Shown here piece after piece: positions 12,401-49,712 of a stretch of DNA of 64,000 bases. A model generated the notes under the pieces. That model was given only the letters and a program-made list of their open reading frames with translations, did no database searches and was not told the origin of the DNA. Position numbers and translations under genes: made by a program. This stretch comes from Trematomus loennbergii (lineage: Eukaryota > Chordata > Actinopteri > Perciformes > Nototheniidae), in NCBI GenBank assembly GCA_012861695.1, contig JAAOOA010000162.1, positions 228,501-292,500 on the forward strand. The letters run 5' to 3'. The stretch's first letter is position 1; each line of letters starts with the position of its first letter.

Positions 12401-15400
12401 GTTAGCTTAGCCAATCTCCATCTAGAAAAACACGCATTTTAAAAGGTTTTTCGCCTGCCGTCTGTCTGCAGACTTGACAAAGCATTAATTCATGGTTTTA
12501 CTAACCGGTATCAGTATGTTGTTACTTCGGCATCATTTTGAAACGTGTATTACAATTAAATCACGGTCAAATATGTCCATCTTGTTGTAGTTGTAGCCCC
12601 GTTGCCAGCGCTCCTCTCTCTAGTTTAGCATACTCAGCCCTGTTTGTTGGCCTCGATAGAACCACAATTTTCTCGGGCCAGAAAAGACGTGAAAAAGTGG
12701 CCCCGGGCCGGGCCGGGCCGGAACTAGGCCTAGTGGAAGCGCAACCAAAAACGGGCACGGCACGACACGGCACGCTTAAAGCGAGCTCCGCGCTGTAGTG
12801 GAACTGCGCCATTATAGGTCTGGAAACAGGTCTGGACTGTTTAACAAAGTAACATTAGTTAGTATCCCTACAGAGGATTAATCAAGAACTACAAATTGAT
12901 GAAAATAGAATGATTATATTGTTGAATTAAACCAGTACTAGAGTAGAGAAGTAGCTTAACTTTGTCATATGATGCATCTGTTCTAATAAAAGTGCATCTC
13001 ACATTAAGCTATTGGGAGAAAGGGTGGGATTAAATAAGTGTAAACTTCTTCCCACCCCTTTTCGGATGTGTAATTAAGTAGATAATTAGTTTATACATAA
13101 TTTAGAATCAGTCATTATTTGTGTATATTAAATTTGACACCGATTCATTTTGTATTGTATAATAATTCTCATGTAAATATTTTTGTATTATTGTTTTACA
13201 TATTCTAAATAATAAAATCAAAGCCCACTACATAAAAAATACAGAAATATATATATATTGTATCGCCATGTATCACAAAGAAAACCAATATACAGTACTG
13301 TCTTTATCACTCAGTCTTAATGCACTTCATACCTGACGATTATGTGCAGTCAATTTCTTAAACTCTGTGACAAGAGTCTTTTCAAACACACAGACAACGA
13401 GGACCAAAGTATCATAACTCATCTCTTAGTAAAGATACTTCCAGCTGTGAATGAATAACCGCAGAAAAAGCTTGAACTCACATTCTCCACGTTGATGTTC
13501 GCCTTTGCGCTCGTCTCCATGAACTTGATACCGTACTCGAGCGCCAGCTGACAGCAGGAGAGAAGAAGAACAATCACAGTCAGTATAATAGATCAATATC
13601 AATTATTCTTATTAAATCTAGTTCTAGGTACAGTCGTGTGTTATCGCCCACCTTCTCCCCTCGGTCTTTGGACACCTGTCGCTTGTCGTTACAGTCACAT
13701 TTGTTCCCAAGGACCATCCTCTCCACATCGGCTGAAGCATGCTGGGAAAGATAAATTTGCATAGTGAACTAAGAGAAATGTTATAAATTATAGAATGCAT
13801 TAGATTTATACACTTTTTTTTACATTTATTAGAACAAGTTCCTTGACGGTGAGTCTCACACAACATGGTACATATACAATATCATACTGTTATATAAATA
13901 TATATATAACCAGAGTTCCCGTTAGCCGGTAATTACCGGACTATGACCGGTAAAATATGCTGAAGACCGGCACATCTAAATCTCTCCGGTCAAAATGTCC
14001 GGTCAAAATCATTTTCCCTTAGCGCAATACCGCATCAGTTGCGCCACTTATGTGACAGACAAGAATAGTACGTGACAGACAAGAATAGTACGTGACAGAC
14101 AAGAATAGTACATTCTAATGTCTAACACTTAATGTGGAGAAAGAGATGTCCTGTATGGGTTGATTGTGCGTTGATCTGTTGGTAATGCCTCGGGGTTCCG
14201 GTGGGCATGTAAACAAATGCATAATGCTGCGCTATACTTTGTGGCCTCACCCGGTTGCATAGCGACGCTTATTGTTTAGGTGTCTTGATAAGCAGGTAGT
14301 CATATCATTAGCTAGAACTAGCTAGATCTGATCGATATGGACATAAACGTGAGTGAAGTCTAATCTGACGGGAGAGAGAGATCAGCTGCTGCTGACGAGT
14401 CGACACGCAGCTCTGCATGATCCCCTGCAGTGGTGAGCGGAGCAACACACACACTTCAGGTTAGAACATCACACGTAGCTATTTTAATTACCTCTCAAAC
14501 TACCTAAACTAGTTATAGATATGTTTAGTTTTACTGTAGAGTCACTCATTACTGGATCCGCGAGCTGCATGATACTGACGGGCTGTCAGGAGAGGGAGAG
14601 AGAGCGCTCCGTTTATTATTCCCGTGTTATTGTAAGTTACTGTACACTTTTGAATAATGTAGTTAATCTACTATAATTAGTTTGTTTAATATCGAATCAT
14701 ATCAATTTGTTTTAAAGCTCAATAAATAACAAAGAAGACCTTTGACCGGCACTTTTCTCATTTTGTCCGGAAGATTTAAACTTTAACGGACATGTTGACC
14801 GGCAAAAGAATATTCTAACGGGAACTCTGTATATAATATAATCAAAAAGAACAATAGTAATTATCATCAAAAGCATAAGAAATATAAAAAATATAGTCTA
14901 ATTAGAGGCTTACAATATATTCACTTACAACATACCTTACAACAGGTCACCATTCTTCTAAATACACTTCCAGATGTATACACTCTTTTTAGAGAAACAT
15001 TGTCAACATAAGACACACTAACAGACGGACGTCACTTTCATGTTTACCTCTTCGATATTCCGTATCCAGTTCTTGATGTTTTCAAAGGACTTCTCATTGG
15101 TTATGTCATACACTAACATGATGCCCTGGAGAGGAAAGGAAAAGACACATTTGAGAAGCCAGAAAACGATTAAATCATTAACCAATTATTAGTTATTAAC
15201 CACTTGGGAATGTATTGTCTAATGTGATTATCCATTGTTCATTTAACCCTCATTAGTGAAGGATCACATGACTGTCGAGGGCCAAGTAAAGCATGGTACT
15301 TCAACACTAGGGAGGCATGATATATATGGGGTCAATAATGGTACAAATATCAGCTTTATTGAAGAGACTCAAGGTCCATTTTTAGAAGACATACAACATT

Positions 15401-18400
15401 CAAATATAAATTTAAAAAAGGCAGTTATACCAATGTTTCCACAGAGGTGACTGGTATCGTACAGTACATTTCGATAATGAAATTATTAACGATAAGTAGA
15501 GCCGATAATACACAACGTATTTGGTTTAATTTACTTAACGACCACAGCATGTACATACTTCAATAAAGACACATTTACAACTTGCAAAACTATTTTTTTA
15601 ATAATATTTTACCCTATTTAAAACCAAAGGCAATACAGTTTACTTAAAGGTCCCATGTCATGCTTTTCCGGTTATTACCCGTCCCCTTGTGTGTTATGAA
15701 GGTTTTCTGCATGTAAACGGTCTGCAGAGTCACAAACCCTCAAAGTACACCCTGTAGCGAGTAAAACTCTAACACAGAAAAGACCTGTCTATGCTGCCCC
15801 AGAACGCCTCGTTAGAGATTTCTCTTTTTCCATTGTTTACTTCCTGAGTATAGTGACGTAACAATACCCAGGTCCAAATGGACCAATCCGTGGAGCTCCT
15901 CACACACACACACACTCAGCCTTATCTTTTTTCAGCCGCTGCTCCGCGGATTTCTCAGCCTGAACTCAGCCTGAGAGAGTGAGACATAGCGAAACTCAGC
16001 CTGAGTCTTGCTGTCTCGCAGACCCCACGCAGCAACCAGGAAACGACACCCGTAATAGAGCTCACACTGTCCCCTCCTCACAGCAGTGAGCCCTGCAACG
16101 TCCCGCCAACACGGCACCCAGACCCCACGCAGCATTCTCATCTGTTTGTCATTACTGGTGTCATTTTCTGGCTGCTAACGCTATTGTAACACATAATCAC
16201 TGATGTTCCGCTGTAACGGTGGTGGACTCATCAGAACAGAGAGGGCGAGCTGACCAATCAGAGCACAGTGGGCTCATAGGGAGGGGGAGGGAGGGGGCAG
16301 GAGCTCCAACAAGCCGTTTAGGACACAGAGTGAATACACATACTATACAGAGATGCTGTATGAGAAAACCAATGTGAGTTTGGAACATTGAACAATGTAA
16401 ATCTATTCTAGTAGACCTCAACAATGGAATTATGATCCGTAGAAATGGCCATGACATGGACCTTTAAGTGAAATATAGAATCACAGGCAACCAGTTAAAC
16501 TTGAACTAAAGGAGAGGCTAAGAAAAATAGCATAAAACAATACACTGAGCGCACCTCAGATTACCCAGGTGTGTACAACATTAACAACAATACCAACAAT
16601 GCTGGGTGTAGTTCGGGTAGAGGTTGTTGGTACAGAGCTGACACCTGAGATTACTGACACTTCACCTATTCTGATCCCAAAAATAAAACACTATGGTGCG
16701 ATTGGTTAAAAGACAAAGCAACTTACCATGGCTCCTCTGTAGTAGGCTGTCGTGATGGTCCTGAACCGCTCTTGTCCTGCTGTATCCCTACATATCAAAA
16801 ACAACACTTAGTCTCCAAAACGTAGCTACATTTCATCTGTTCATTGAGAAAACAAAGGGGTAATAGCCTAACTCTGTGAAAAGTTCTTAATAAAATACAT
16901 AATCAACTCCATAACTGTCTTATTTAAAGTGTTATGTGCTGTTGTATTTGAGGACAATAACGACAGAATGTGTGAGATGCCTCATGCACAGCTGCTCTTA
17001 GTCATGATATAGATTCAATACTACTAGCTTTAAACCTATTTCTTTTACCTATTACAACTTTAAAGACACAAATACATAGAGTGTATACTGTATGTTCGCT
17101 TGAGAGACTTAAGAGTTGACAACACTAGGTTAAACGTTTTACAAGATTCCAGTCTTGTAAAGAGTGAATATATTACAAGCTACTGTTGTATTGGAAGCAT
17201 CCGTAATGCAGATGTTCATCTTCTCATGAGATGTACCTAATCAATTGTCATCTTAGTGTAATTACAATCCACCCTTAATCATCACATACAAGTCAAACTG
17301 TAAAGTGAAAGTGGATGGTGATATCTTACCATATCTGTAGCTTGATCTTCTTGCCATCTAATTCTATTGTTCTGATCTTGAAATCAATACCTAAAGGAAA
17401 AAACAAAATACATATAATTACATTTGATTAATTACTCCCATCTCTGTCCAACCACAGAACACATTACGACAACTTTGACATACATGAAACACATCTCCAG
17501 CCCTCAAAGACTGTAACCACAATTATGTTTGAACTTTTCTAGCTTTTTATATTGAAATGTTAGTCTGTAAAATTGGTTAATATGTTCACTGACATTATTT
17601 CATCTTAGTGCTTTCTTTGCATTGTCATTGCTACTACCTCTGCTTTTATTTATTTGTTTCTATTTCTATTAATGCATTGAGATATGCCAACGAAATGTCC
17701 TTCATCCTCTGTATGATCACAATAAAGATATTCTGATTCTCAAAAACAAGGCACATCTGGGGCAGAAATTACACATAAAATCCCAATGACAGTCACATTA
17801 ATGATTGATTTTAGAAGCTTCATTACTGTTTTCTGTAACATTGGCTACCACAGTGCGAAGTACAGGCAGCTGGTCATATGAAAAGCATAGCTATGTAAAG
17901 AGGATACAGTGTTGGAGGCGGGGCCCCGTTCATTCCTATGAGAGTTGCTCAGTGGCGCATGAAGCTCAAAACGAAGTGACTCATCCGGGGCCTTTTGCCC
18001 ACCGAGCATGCGCACTTGAGTTTTTCTTAAGTCCCGCCTCCGGCTTTAGCTAATTTTCCAACTTTAAGACCCTAATGATTATATTATTTATTTTACGCCG
18101 ATTTACAGAAATCTATTTCCCAATGTAAGTCAATGGGGGAAACTGGGAAAGTATTTTTGGGTCGAAAGACGACACGGGAGTTGTAGTACCCCCGTTTGGC
18201 CATTCTTTAAAAATCTGCATCAACGGCCGGCGCACTTTCTGGGGTTTTGATGAAAAGTGACACTGCTAGCTAGCTCACTGACAGCCTTTGTAGCTAGGTA
18301 GTTTAGCTTAAAATAGTAAGTTTAAAATACTGTAATAGCTTTCATTAGATTAACAGCCTTACTGCTTATACATACACGGGATTTATAAGTGTATAAACTG

Positions 18401-18689
18401 GTTGAAATACAGTTGTCGTTTCCTGAAAAGCCCCTCCAACAAGCCGGCTTCCTGACTAGCCTCTACAACGAATGCTAAAAAGTTAGCAAGAAATTAGCAT
18501 GACGGGATGGGCTGCTCCTGTACTTTTTCAGCAAAGACAGTCTTAATAAAACCACTTTTACTCACCTATAGTAGAGATAAACGTAGAGTTGAAGGCATCT
18601 TCTGAAAATCTGAATAGCACACAGGTCTTTCCGACGCCTGAATCGCCGATTAAAAGTAGTTTAAACAAGTAATCGTAAGTCTTCGCCAT
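6369..18689 (-). CDS. rab8a: Rab8A small GTPase, 8 coding exons
   Basis: Rab8A is a membrane-anchored GTPase that directs vesicles to the plasma membrane, primary cilium and recycling tubules. Coding exons on the minus strand are 18566-18689, 17330-17390, 16727-16787, 15048-15125, 13652-13741, 13482-13547, 10528-10578 and 6369-6458. All have AG/GT borders and together encode 206 aa. Visible motifs are the P-loop GDSGVGKT (15-22), switch I STIG with T40, switch II WDTAGQE (62-68), T72 (the LRRK2 target position of Rab8), NKCD (121-124), ETSAK (149-153) and a prenylatable C-terminus CSLL. Rab8A rather than Rab8B is favoured by [37 protein letters not shown] and the EGNNPQG tail. KKIKLQ and the CSLL end are Rab8B-like. 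The tpm4 neighbour supports rab8a, since human TPM4 and RAB8A are adjacent. C125 in NKCDCNDK is unusual. The start ATG is the conserved MAKTYDYLF. Confidence 0.94.
6488..6987. mobile_element. TTAA MITE, family 3 (copy 1), in rab8a intron 7
   Basis: Ends TTAAAGGACCCCTATTAT and ATAATAGGTGACCTTTAA are inverted and flanked by TTAA. It is related to 27973-28679 (shared TACAGGTCTCAGATATATA-type start and GAAGTGGATTTTGCATAATA end). It lies 29 nt from the rab8a exon 8 acceptor. Confidence 0.88.
7757..8855. repeat. 75-bp minisatellite, about 14 copies
   Basis: The tandem unit contains GATGGAGGAATGCACAGTGC, CTGTAGGGGGTGTGGTCTCA and ATAGCCATGCAGTAAGC. Most units are 75 bp; some carry an extra TATGTGC (about 82 bp). 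Because 75 is divisible by 3, open frames run through it on both strands. They are not genes. Confidence 0.95.
9048..9181. repeat. Duplicate of rab8a intron 6 sequence
   Basis: About 120 bp matches 13328-13456, the first part of rab8a intron 6 just past the exon 6 donor (shared GTGCAGTCAATTTCTTAAAC and ACACACAGACAACGAGG), with a 16-bp insertion. It sits between blocks of the composite repeat. Confidence 0.8.
9477..10311. mobile_element. MITE with TATGTGACC ends
   Basis: The left end TATGTGACCTGCTCCGTCG pairs with the right end CGATGGAGCGGGTCACATA. Inside is a diverged tandem duplication of about 90 bp (TTCTGAAAGCCAAGACTTTG at about 9951 and 10171). No transposase is seen. Confidence 0.8.
10528..10578 (-). 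CDS. rab8a: rab8a coding exon 7
   Basis: The exon encodes [17 protein letters not shown], the last helix and start of the hypervariable region. Borders are ccgcag and gtaaga. Confidence 0.92.
10579..12036. other. rab8a intron 6, right part
   Basis: The interval is mostly AT-rich intron. Around 11800-11921 the sequence ends in CTCGGTACCCATCCCTA, the terminus of a hAT-like element whose other end I could not place. The GC-rich stretch 11560-11650 likely belongs to it. Confidence 0.4.
12037..12810. mobile_element. MITE, CCGCAGTTCCACTACA family (copy 1)
   Basis: The left end GCCGCAGTTCCACTACAC pairs with the right end TGTAGTGGAACTGCGCC. A second copy at 54567-55325 shares almost the whole interior (TAGTAACGCAGTGTAGGCGG, GCTGTTAGCACTCAGAGCTC). 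The target duplication is unresolved. Confidence 0.85.
13482..13547 (-). CDS. rab8a: rab8a coding exon 6
   Basis: The exon encodes [20 protein letters not shown] and EN, containing the SAK motif. This wording is typical of Rab8A (Rab8B has SAKSSANVEE). The intron sequence just after its donor is duplicated at 9048-9181. Confidence 0.94.
13652..13741 (-). CDS. rab8a: rab8a coding exon 5
   Basis: The exon encodes 30 residues from [12 protein letters not shown] to KDRGEK and includes the guanine-specificity motif NKCD. The next residue is Cys, where Rab8 proteins usually carry Met, Val or Ile. Intron 5 behind it is only 104 nt. Confidence 0.93.
13911..14829. mobile_element. hAT-like element with CAGAGTTCCCGTTAG ends
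   Basis: Perfect 15-bp inverted ends CAGAGTTCCCGTTAG / CTAACGGGAACTCTG are flanked by near-identical 8-bp duplications (TATATAAC, TATATAAT). A 20-bp unit is repeated three times at 14052-14111. The interior 14430-14620 is shared with the element at 43708-44632. It lies in rab8a intron 4. Confidence 0.88.
15048..15125 (-). CDS. rab8a: rab8a coding exon 4
   Basis: The exon encodes 26 residues from [14 protein letters not shown] to WIRNIEE. ENIKNW resembles Rab8B more than mammalian Rab8A. Borders are ctccag and gtaaac. Confidence 0.94.
15644..16467. mobile_element. TTAA MITE, family 2 (full copy), in rab8a intron 3
   Basis: Ends TTAAAGGTCCCATGTCATG and CATGACATGGACCTTTAA are inverted and flanked by TTAA. 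A truncated relative lies at 3578-3857. Confidence 0.87.
16727..16787 (-). CDS. rab8a: rab8a coding exon 3
   Basis: The exon encodes [20 protein letters not shown], the switch II region with catalytic Q67 and phospho-acceptor T72. Borders are tatgtag and gtaagt. Confidence 0.94.
17330..17390 (-). CDS. rab8a: rab8a coding exon 2
   Basis: The exon encodes [19 protein letters not shown] and two bases of W62, covering the effector region after switch I. The acceptor is ctttag and the donor gtaaga. Confidence 0.94.
17391..18565. other. rab8a intron 1
   Basis: There is a LINE-like 3' end at about 17640-17745 (ACAATAAAGATATTCTGATT). A probable dispersed repeat at about 17890-18290 contains TCAATGGGGGAAACTGGGAA and AGTTGTAGTACCCCCGTTTG. 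No additional exon is seen. Confidence 0.4.
18566..18689 (-). CDS. rab8a: rab8a coding exon 1
   Basis: This exon encodes residues 1-41 plus the first base of G42, including the whole P-loop. The donor reads ACTATAG|gtgag. A diverged copy of this exon, of identical 124-nt length, lies at 2224-2347. Confidence 0.95.
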
Positions 18690-19821
18690 GTTATTAGCTA
18701 GTTTACTACTGCGGATATCCCGCCCGTCGTGAGAAAATAAACGTCACAACTAAGTGAGCTGTCCTTTTGGATAAATCAACTGTCACTCCGCTCTGTCGTC
18801 GTGGCTCCGGAAGTCCGCTGGTAAACCGCTGGGTTCGTTCGTTTTTATGTCTTGGGTCACCCGAGTACCAAGATTTGTTAATCAGTCTTTTGACAAAATA
18901 GTTCTAGCCTATGGAGGACGGAACCTTCCAAACAAAAAAAATACATAAATTGATTACATAATGTTAAATAAAGGGGAAAATAAATGAAAAATACATTTAA
19001 AATACAGATTAAAAAAGATGATTATCAATATATTTTAAATCATAGTAGATTATTTGGTAAATAATACAAAGATAAATTAAGATACAAATTAATTTGATTA
19101 ATTAATGCCAATATTTGTTTTATTATTCATATTATTGGTACAGTTGATGGCAAATTAATTTATCTATTGAGTCTTTTATTCAACTATTTGTATCTTATCA
19201 GGTTCTGTACTCTATATCGAGGAACACTGGGGTTTTGCAGAAACACAACATACAGGGGACCCTTAATGTTTGTAAAATACAGAAAAATATTAAATATATA
19301 AAAGGTTTGGGTAAAACACGTAAACGTAGCCTATTTTTTACACCCTGCTACAGTCCCATTAAGTTATTATATATTCAATATTTGCACCATCTCAAAACAG
19401 AAAATCATGAAGTTTTTTTTCGTAAATTAAGGGGGAAATTATTAATCAATATAAAACAGGTATTGAATATCATGTAAAGATCCCAAAGGGAGTCTAAAAG
19501 TCTATTTTGAAAAATGGTATTTCCTTTACTGTAAAAAAGCTCTAGTGAGACCACATTTAATTGAATCATTGACTTTTAATTGTACTGTTTACAAAACTAG
19601 TTATAAAATAATTTGTAAACTTGGACCAGTGCACCCAGTATAATCTGACGCGCCTCCCCTAAAGAGAGACCCCGCCCGCCTGCTCGGTGTCTTCCGGTCA
19701 CAGAGCCACTTTAAACCTGCAGAACAACAACAAACTCCAGCTGCTTTGAGACAGAGAGCCGTACTTCAAATATCACTTTATCTCTCGTATTTGCATTGGA
19801 CGAAACGTGTTTGGAGCAAAA
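18690..19821. promoter_or_regulatory. Divergent rab8a / rps27 promoter region
   Basis: About 1.1 kb separates the two oppositely directed start codons. On the rab8a side (18690-18850) there is GC-rich DNA with CCCGCCCG, a CRE-like ACGTCA at 18743-18748 and an ETS-type CCGGAAG near 18810. On the rps27 side (19640-19700) there is CCCCGCCCGCC and an ETS-type TTCCGG near 19693, typical of ribosomal-protein promoters. The middle (about 18925-19620) is AT-rich and holds nothing I recognise. Confidence 0.5.
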
Positions 19822-21446
19822 ATGTCTGTAAGTGATTTTTATTTTCTGGATATAAACTTTAGGGCTTGCATAACAGCTTTGATTAACAGAAAGCTTCTCA
19901 AATAGTCTGTTATCAATTGATAAGCAACACATTTTATGTAAAAACTATGAGAAATATCCATTAGTTATGTCAATGCATGTGGTGTAAGGCGTAAATATGT
20001 GTTTGAAATGTATATTTAAATAATTTCATGCATATGCATGTAGATTCCCAGAAACGATATGGACTTGCCCAGACATGTTTATGCACTTGCTTTTAGTTTT
20101 ACTTCATTTACCAGACTGTAGGGGGCATTACGGTGTCATCAAAACATCTAACAAAATATCATCGCCTCGTCGTTCAATGAAAAAAAACACACATTTGATT
20201 TACAATAGCGTTAAAAACATGTACACTAGAAATCTAAACCCCTCTGACCTCGGTTGCAGGATAGCGATCTGTTCCACCCCAGTGTGGCCAAGGAGAGGAG
20301 CAGACATAAGAAGAAGAGGCTGGTGCAGAGTCCAAACTCCTACTTCATGGATGTTAAATGCGCAGGTGAGGACTGTCTGCAACACGCTGTAGATATGTTC
20401 CTCTCTGATTTTAGGTTCAGTATGTGTATGATTAAGTATCTTATTGTCTCTACTCCCCAGGCTGCTACAAGATCACCACCATCTTCAGCCACGCTCAGAC
20501 AGTGGTGCCATGTGGGGGCTGCTCTTTAATCCTCTGCCAACCAGCAGGGGGAAAATGCAGACTAACAGAAGGTAAAACATAGATATTTAAGTATTTAGGA
20601 TTTTTTCTTGCAGGTGTGAGTGGTTACAAAGACCACCAGAGTTTTATCCCACAAGCATAAGACTGCTTAACTCCTGAGCTTGCACTTTTTTTTTTTTATT
20701 GTCTTGAATATACTTATGTTGCATTGTTGGAGGAGCCTGTCAATTACGTTTTTTATTGCATACTGTAGCTGTGCATGAGACAGTAAAGCCCTTTGAACCT
20801 TTGAGTAGATGTATGATAAAGATGACAAACCCATAAGTCCATCAGACGGGAGGCAACAATATAGGAAGTCTTAGAAATTGATAAATGAACTTAAATAGTA
20901 AACAGTATTAAGTGAGTGAGTGAGTGAAATGTATACAATTAATAACCCTCCAATTAGCTAAATAATTTCTAAAGGTGGAGCTTGGGGAAATAAATTAACA
21001 TAACCCATAGGCATCAATTACACATTAGAGGAGGAGCAGACACTGTTTGAAATTATTCATTTATTTTTACATTTTTGTTTTCTTCAGTTTGCATCATTAG
21101 CACCAGCTTTAAAAATAATAATATGTAGATGTAATTGATTCTGGATGCATGCGTGAGTGTATATTTATGTTTACTTGTATGAGAATACATATGTATGAAT
21201 ATTTGTTCTTTATCTGTTTGTATCACTTGGTTTATACATTACAGAAAAACTTTAATTGCAAAGTTATGTAAATATATTGGACATTTTCCCCAAAAGCACA
21301 TGCTGTATATGAAATAGTTTGAACAAAATAAAGAGAGATAGGTATTCAATTTTATACTTTGTTGTTTTGCCTGTGATGAGATATATTCAAATGTTTTTTT
21401 TATCTGTTTTCATTTAGGTTGTGCCTTCAGAAAGAAATACACCTGA
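19822..21446 (+). CDS. rps27: Divergent ribosomal protein eS27 (RPS27 family), 4 exons
   Basis: eS27 is a small zinc-finger protein of the 40S ribosomal subunit. Coding exons are 19822-19827 (ATGTCT), 20260-20365, 20461-20571 and 21418-21446. All have GT/AG borders and encode 83 aa (canonical RPS27 is 84). The core [18 protein letters not shown] is intact. The zinc ligands C36, C39, C55 and C58 are present, followed by the TEGC motif. Unlike RPS27 and RPS27L, the N-terminus reads [17 protein letters not shown], the second zinc knuckle is VPCGGC, A70 is replaced by C, and the end is CAFRKKYT. Spliced structure and intact frame argue against a processed pseudogene. It sits head to head with rab8a and tail to tail with tpm4, as RPS27 does beside RAB13 and RPS27L beside RAB8B. 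I infer a third RPS27 ohnolog; a lineage-specific translocated copy is the alternative. Confidence 0.9.
20572..21417 (+). other. rps27 intron 3 with LINE-type 3' end
   Basis: This 846-nt intron carries a fragment at about 20690-20806 with GTTGCATTGTTGGAGGAGCC followed by AGTAAAGCCCTTTGAA. This is the same dispersed 3' end seen at 49370-49470. No further coding signal is visible. Confidence 0.5.
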
Positions 21447-23063
21447 GCAGAATGTGCAAAACATCCATGAAAGGAAGCAGAAGGGAAGAATGGAGCATGA
21501 AGAAATGCGTCTAAGCCTTGCACTCCAAAACAAGTGTTAAATCTTAAGTAGAGAATCGGTATCGCTATAAGGTGGAGGGACCTACAATGTAAAGTCAATG
21601 GGAGGGACATGTTATCCCCCTGTGGGGTTGCATTGAACAGAGAGGGATGAACTAAATCATATACATGCAGAGATTCCATTTGTTTAACTGAATTATATAT
21701 ATATATATATATCAGATTGATATGATGAAGCACTTAATGAGTAGTACTTTTGTAATACTTTCAAAGAAAAGATAAAATCTTTAAAATGCACAAGAAGTCC
21801 ATGAGTCATGATTTCTGTAAAACATTTATTAGGTTGACATAGATTGGGTGGGGGGGGAGGGTTGGTGAATAAAATAATTCAAAATGGCCTCGGTCACGTG
21901 TGATGCACTTTTCATGGCCCTGGCATGAGATGAAACCATGACGTCCATCACAAACAAACACAAATAAAGTAAAACATTTTAAGAATTTATTTATTGTCTG
22001 TTATGTGTGTGTGTTCTTTGGTCTTGAGAGTTTCCCTGGCACAAAAATAAGAAGTGGTGTAAATGAAACAAAACCAAAAAAGAAAGAATCAGAGCAATAC
22101 AATTTCTCAAATACCTAACATTATTCTACTATATACAATAAGTATCCATGGTTGATAAGACTTGATGTGAGCTTCCAGTGGTTTGGGCTTCAGCTCGCTC
22201 ATGTAGATCAATATAATGTAAATAGTGGCTACATTATGGCATATAGTTGGCAATGAAGAAGAGTGTCATGTCAGGTTAAGATAGTACAGCTTCACCGATT
22301 GATAATGTACATGCACAGCTCTCAGCTTCTGCAGATTCCCACACTAAAAATAGGGTATAAAACATTTGATGCACATAAATAAAATGCGTCTGCAACATGA
22401 CGGCCTCAGGATGATTAGAGATTTGCATTAATGACATGTAAAGAAGTTGAGAGTGACTGAGCATGTACCTTGACCAATTTATCAATCAATGAAAGCTTTC
22501 CATTTCATACTGTTGAACTCAGATTCATGAGAATAAGACAAGCACCCTTAAGCCAAGTGTGTGTAGCTTCTGGTACAGCATGATTTAAAAAACTGCTGTG
22601 TAACTTCCCATCACCACTAGGTGGCACTTCAGAGCCAAGCTAATGTAGCCGGAGCGAAACCCAACACCATCTGAGCACATGCGTTACAATAATCAGACAG
22701 AGGCTTAATGTATGTGCACGTAAACATGTAAAATCGAGCCAGGTTAAGTGGTTGAGTGACCAAATCTGAAATTGCCAGGTGTTTCTAAATAAAGTGGTCA
22801 AAAAAAATAGAATTTCTGGGGGACAATTTCTGCAATCACAAGTGGAGATAAAAAAGAAACTGAAAAATAAGCAATGGGGTCAAAATGACTTCCCATCTTA
22901 GATAGATCTTAGAAAAGAAAAAAAAACATCAAGGGACAAGCATTAAGTTAATCCCCCTTCACACGGGGAATAGAGATTTTACAGCTCGAAATGTGGAATG
23001 GAGTCGAACATTAAAGGAATGTTACGTGACGATCTCATCCTCTCCAGCTTCCTCTCTGTGTGT
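21447..23063. other. Convergent 3' flank of rps27 and tpm4
   Basis: This contains the presumed 3' UTRs of rps27 (plus) and of tpm4 exon 9d transcripts (minus). There is an (AT)n tract at about 21697-21713 and a G-run at 21850-21860. No other coding sequence is visible. Confidence 0.5.
21868..21995. terminator. Converging polyadenylation signals of rps27 (+) and tpm4 (-)
   Basis: Plus-strand AATAAA occurs at 21868-21873 and 21963-21968, the first canonical signals after the rps27 stop. On the minus strand an overlapping AATAAATAAA occupies 21995-21986, followed by a GT-rich stretch. It is a good candidate for the end of tpm4 exon 9d transcripts (3' UTR about 1.1 kb). The two 3' ends would overlap or nearly touch. 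Confidence 0.45.
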
Positions 23064-49712
<26,649 letters not shown>

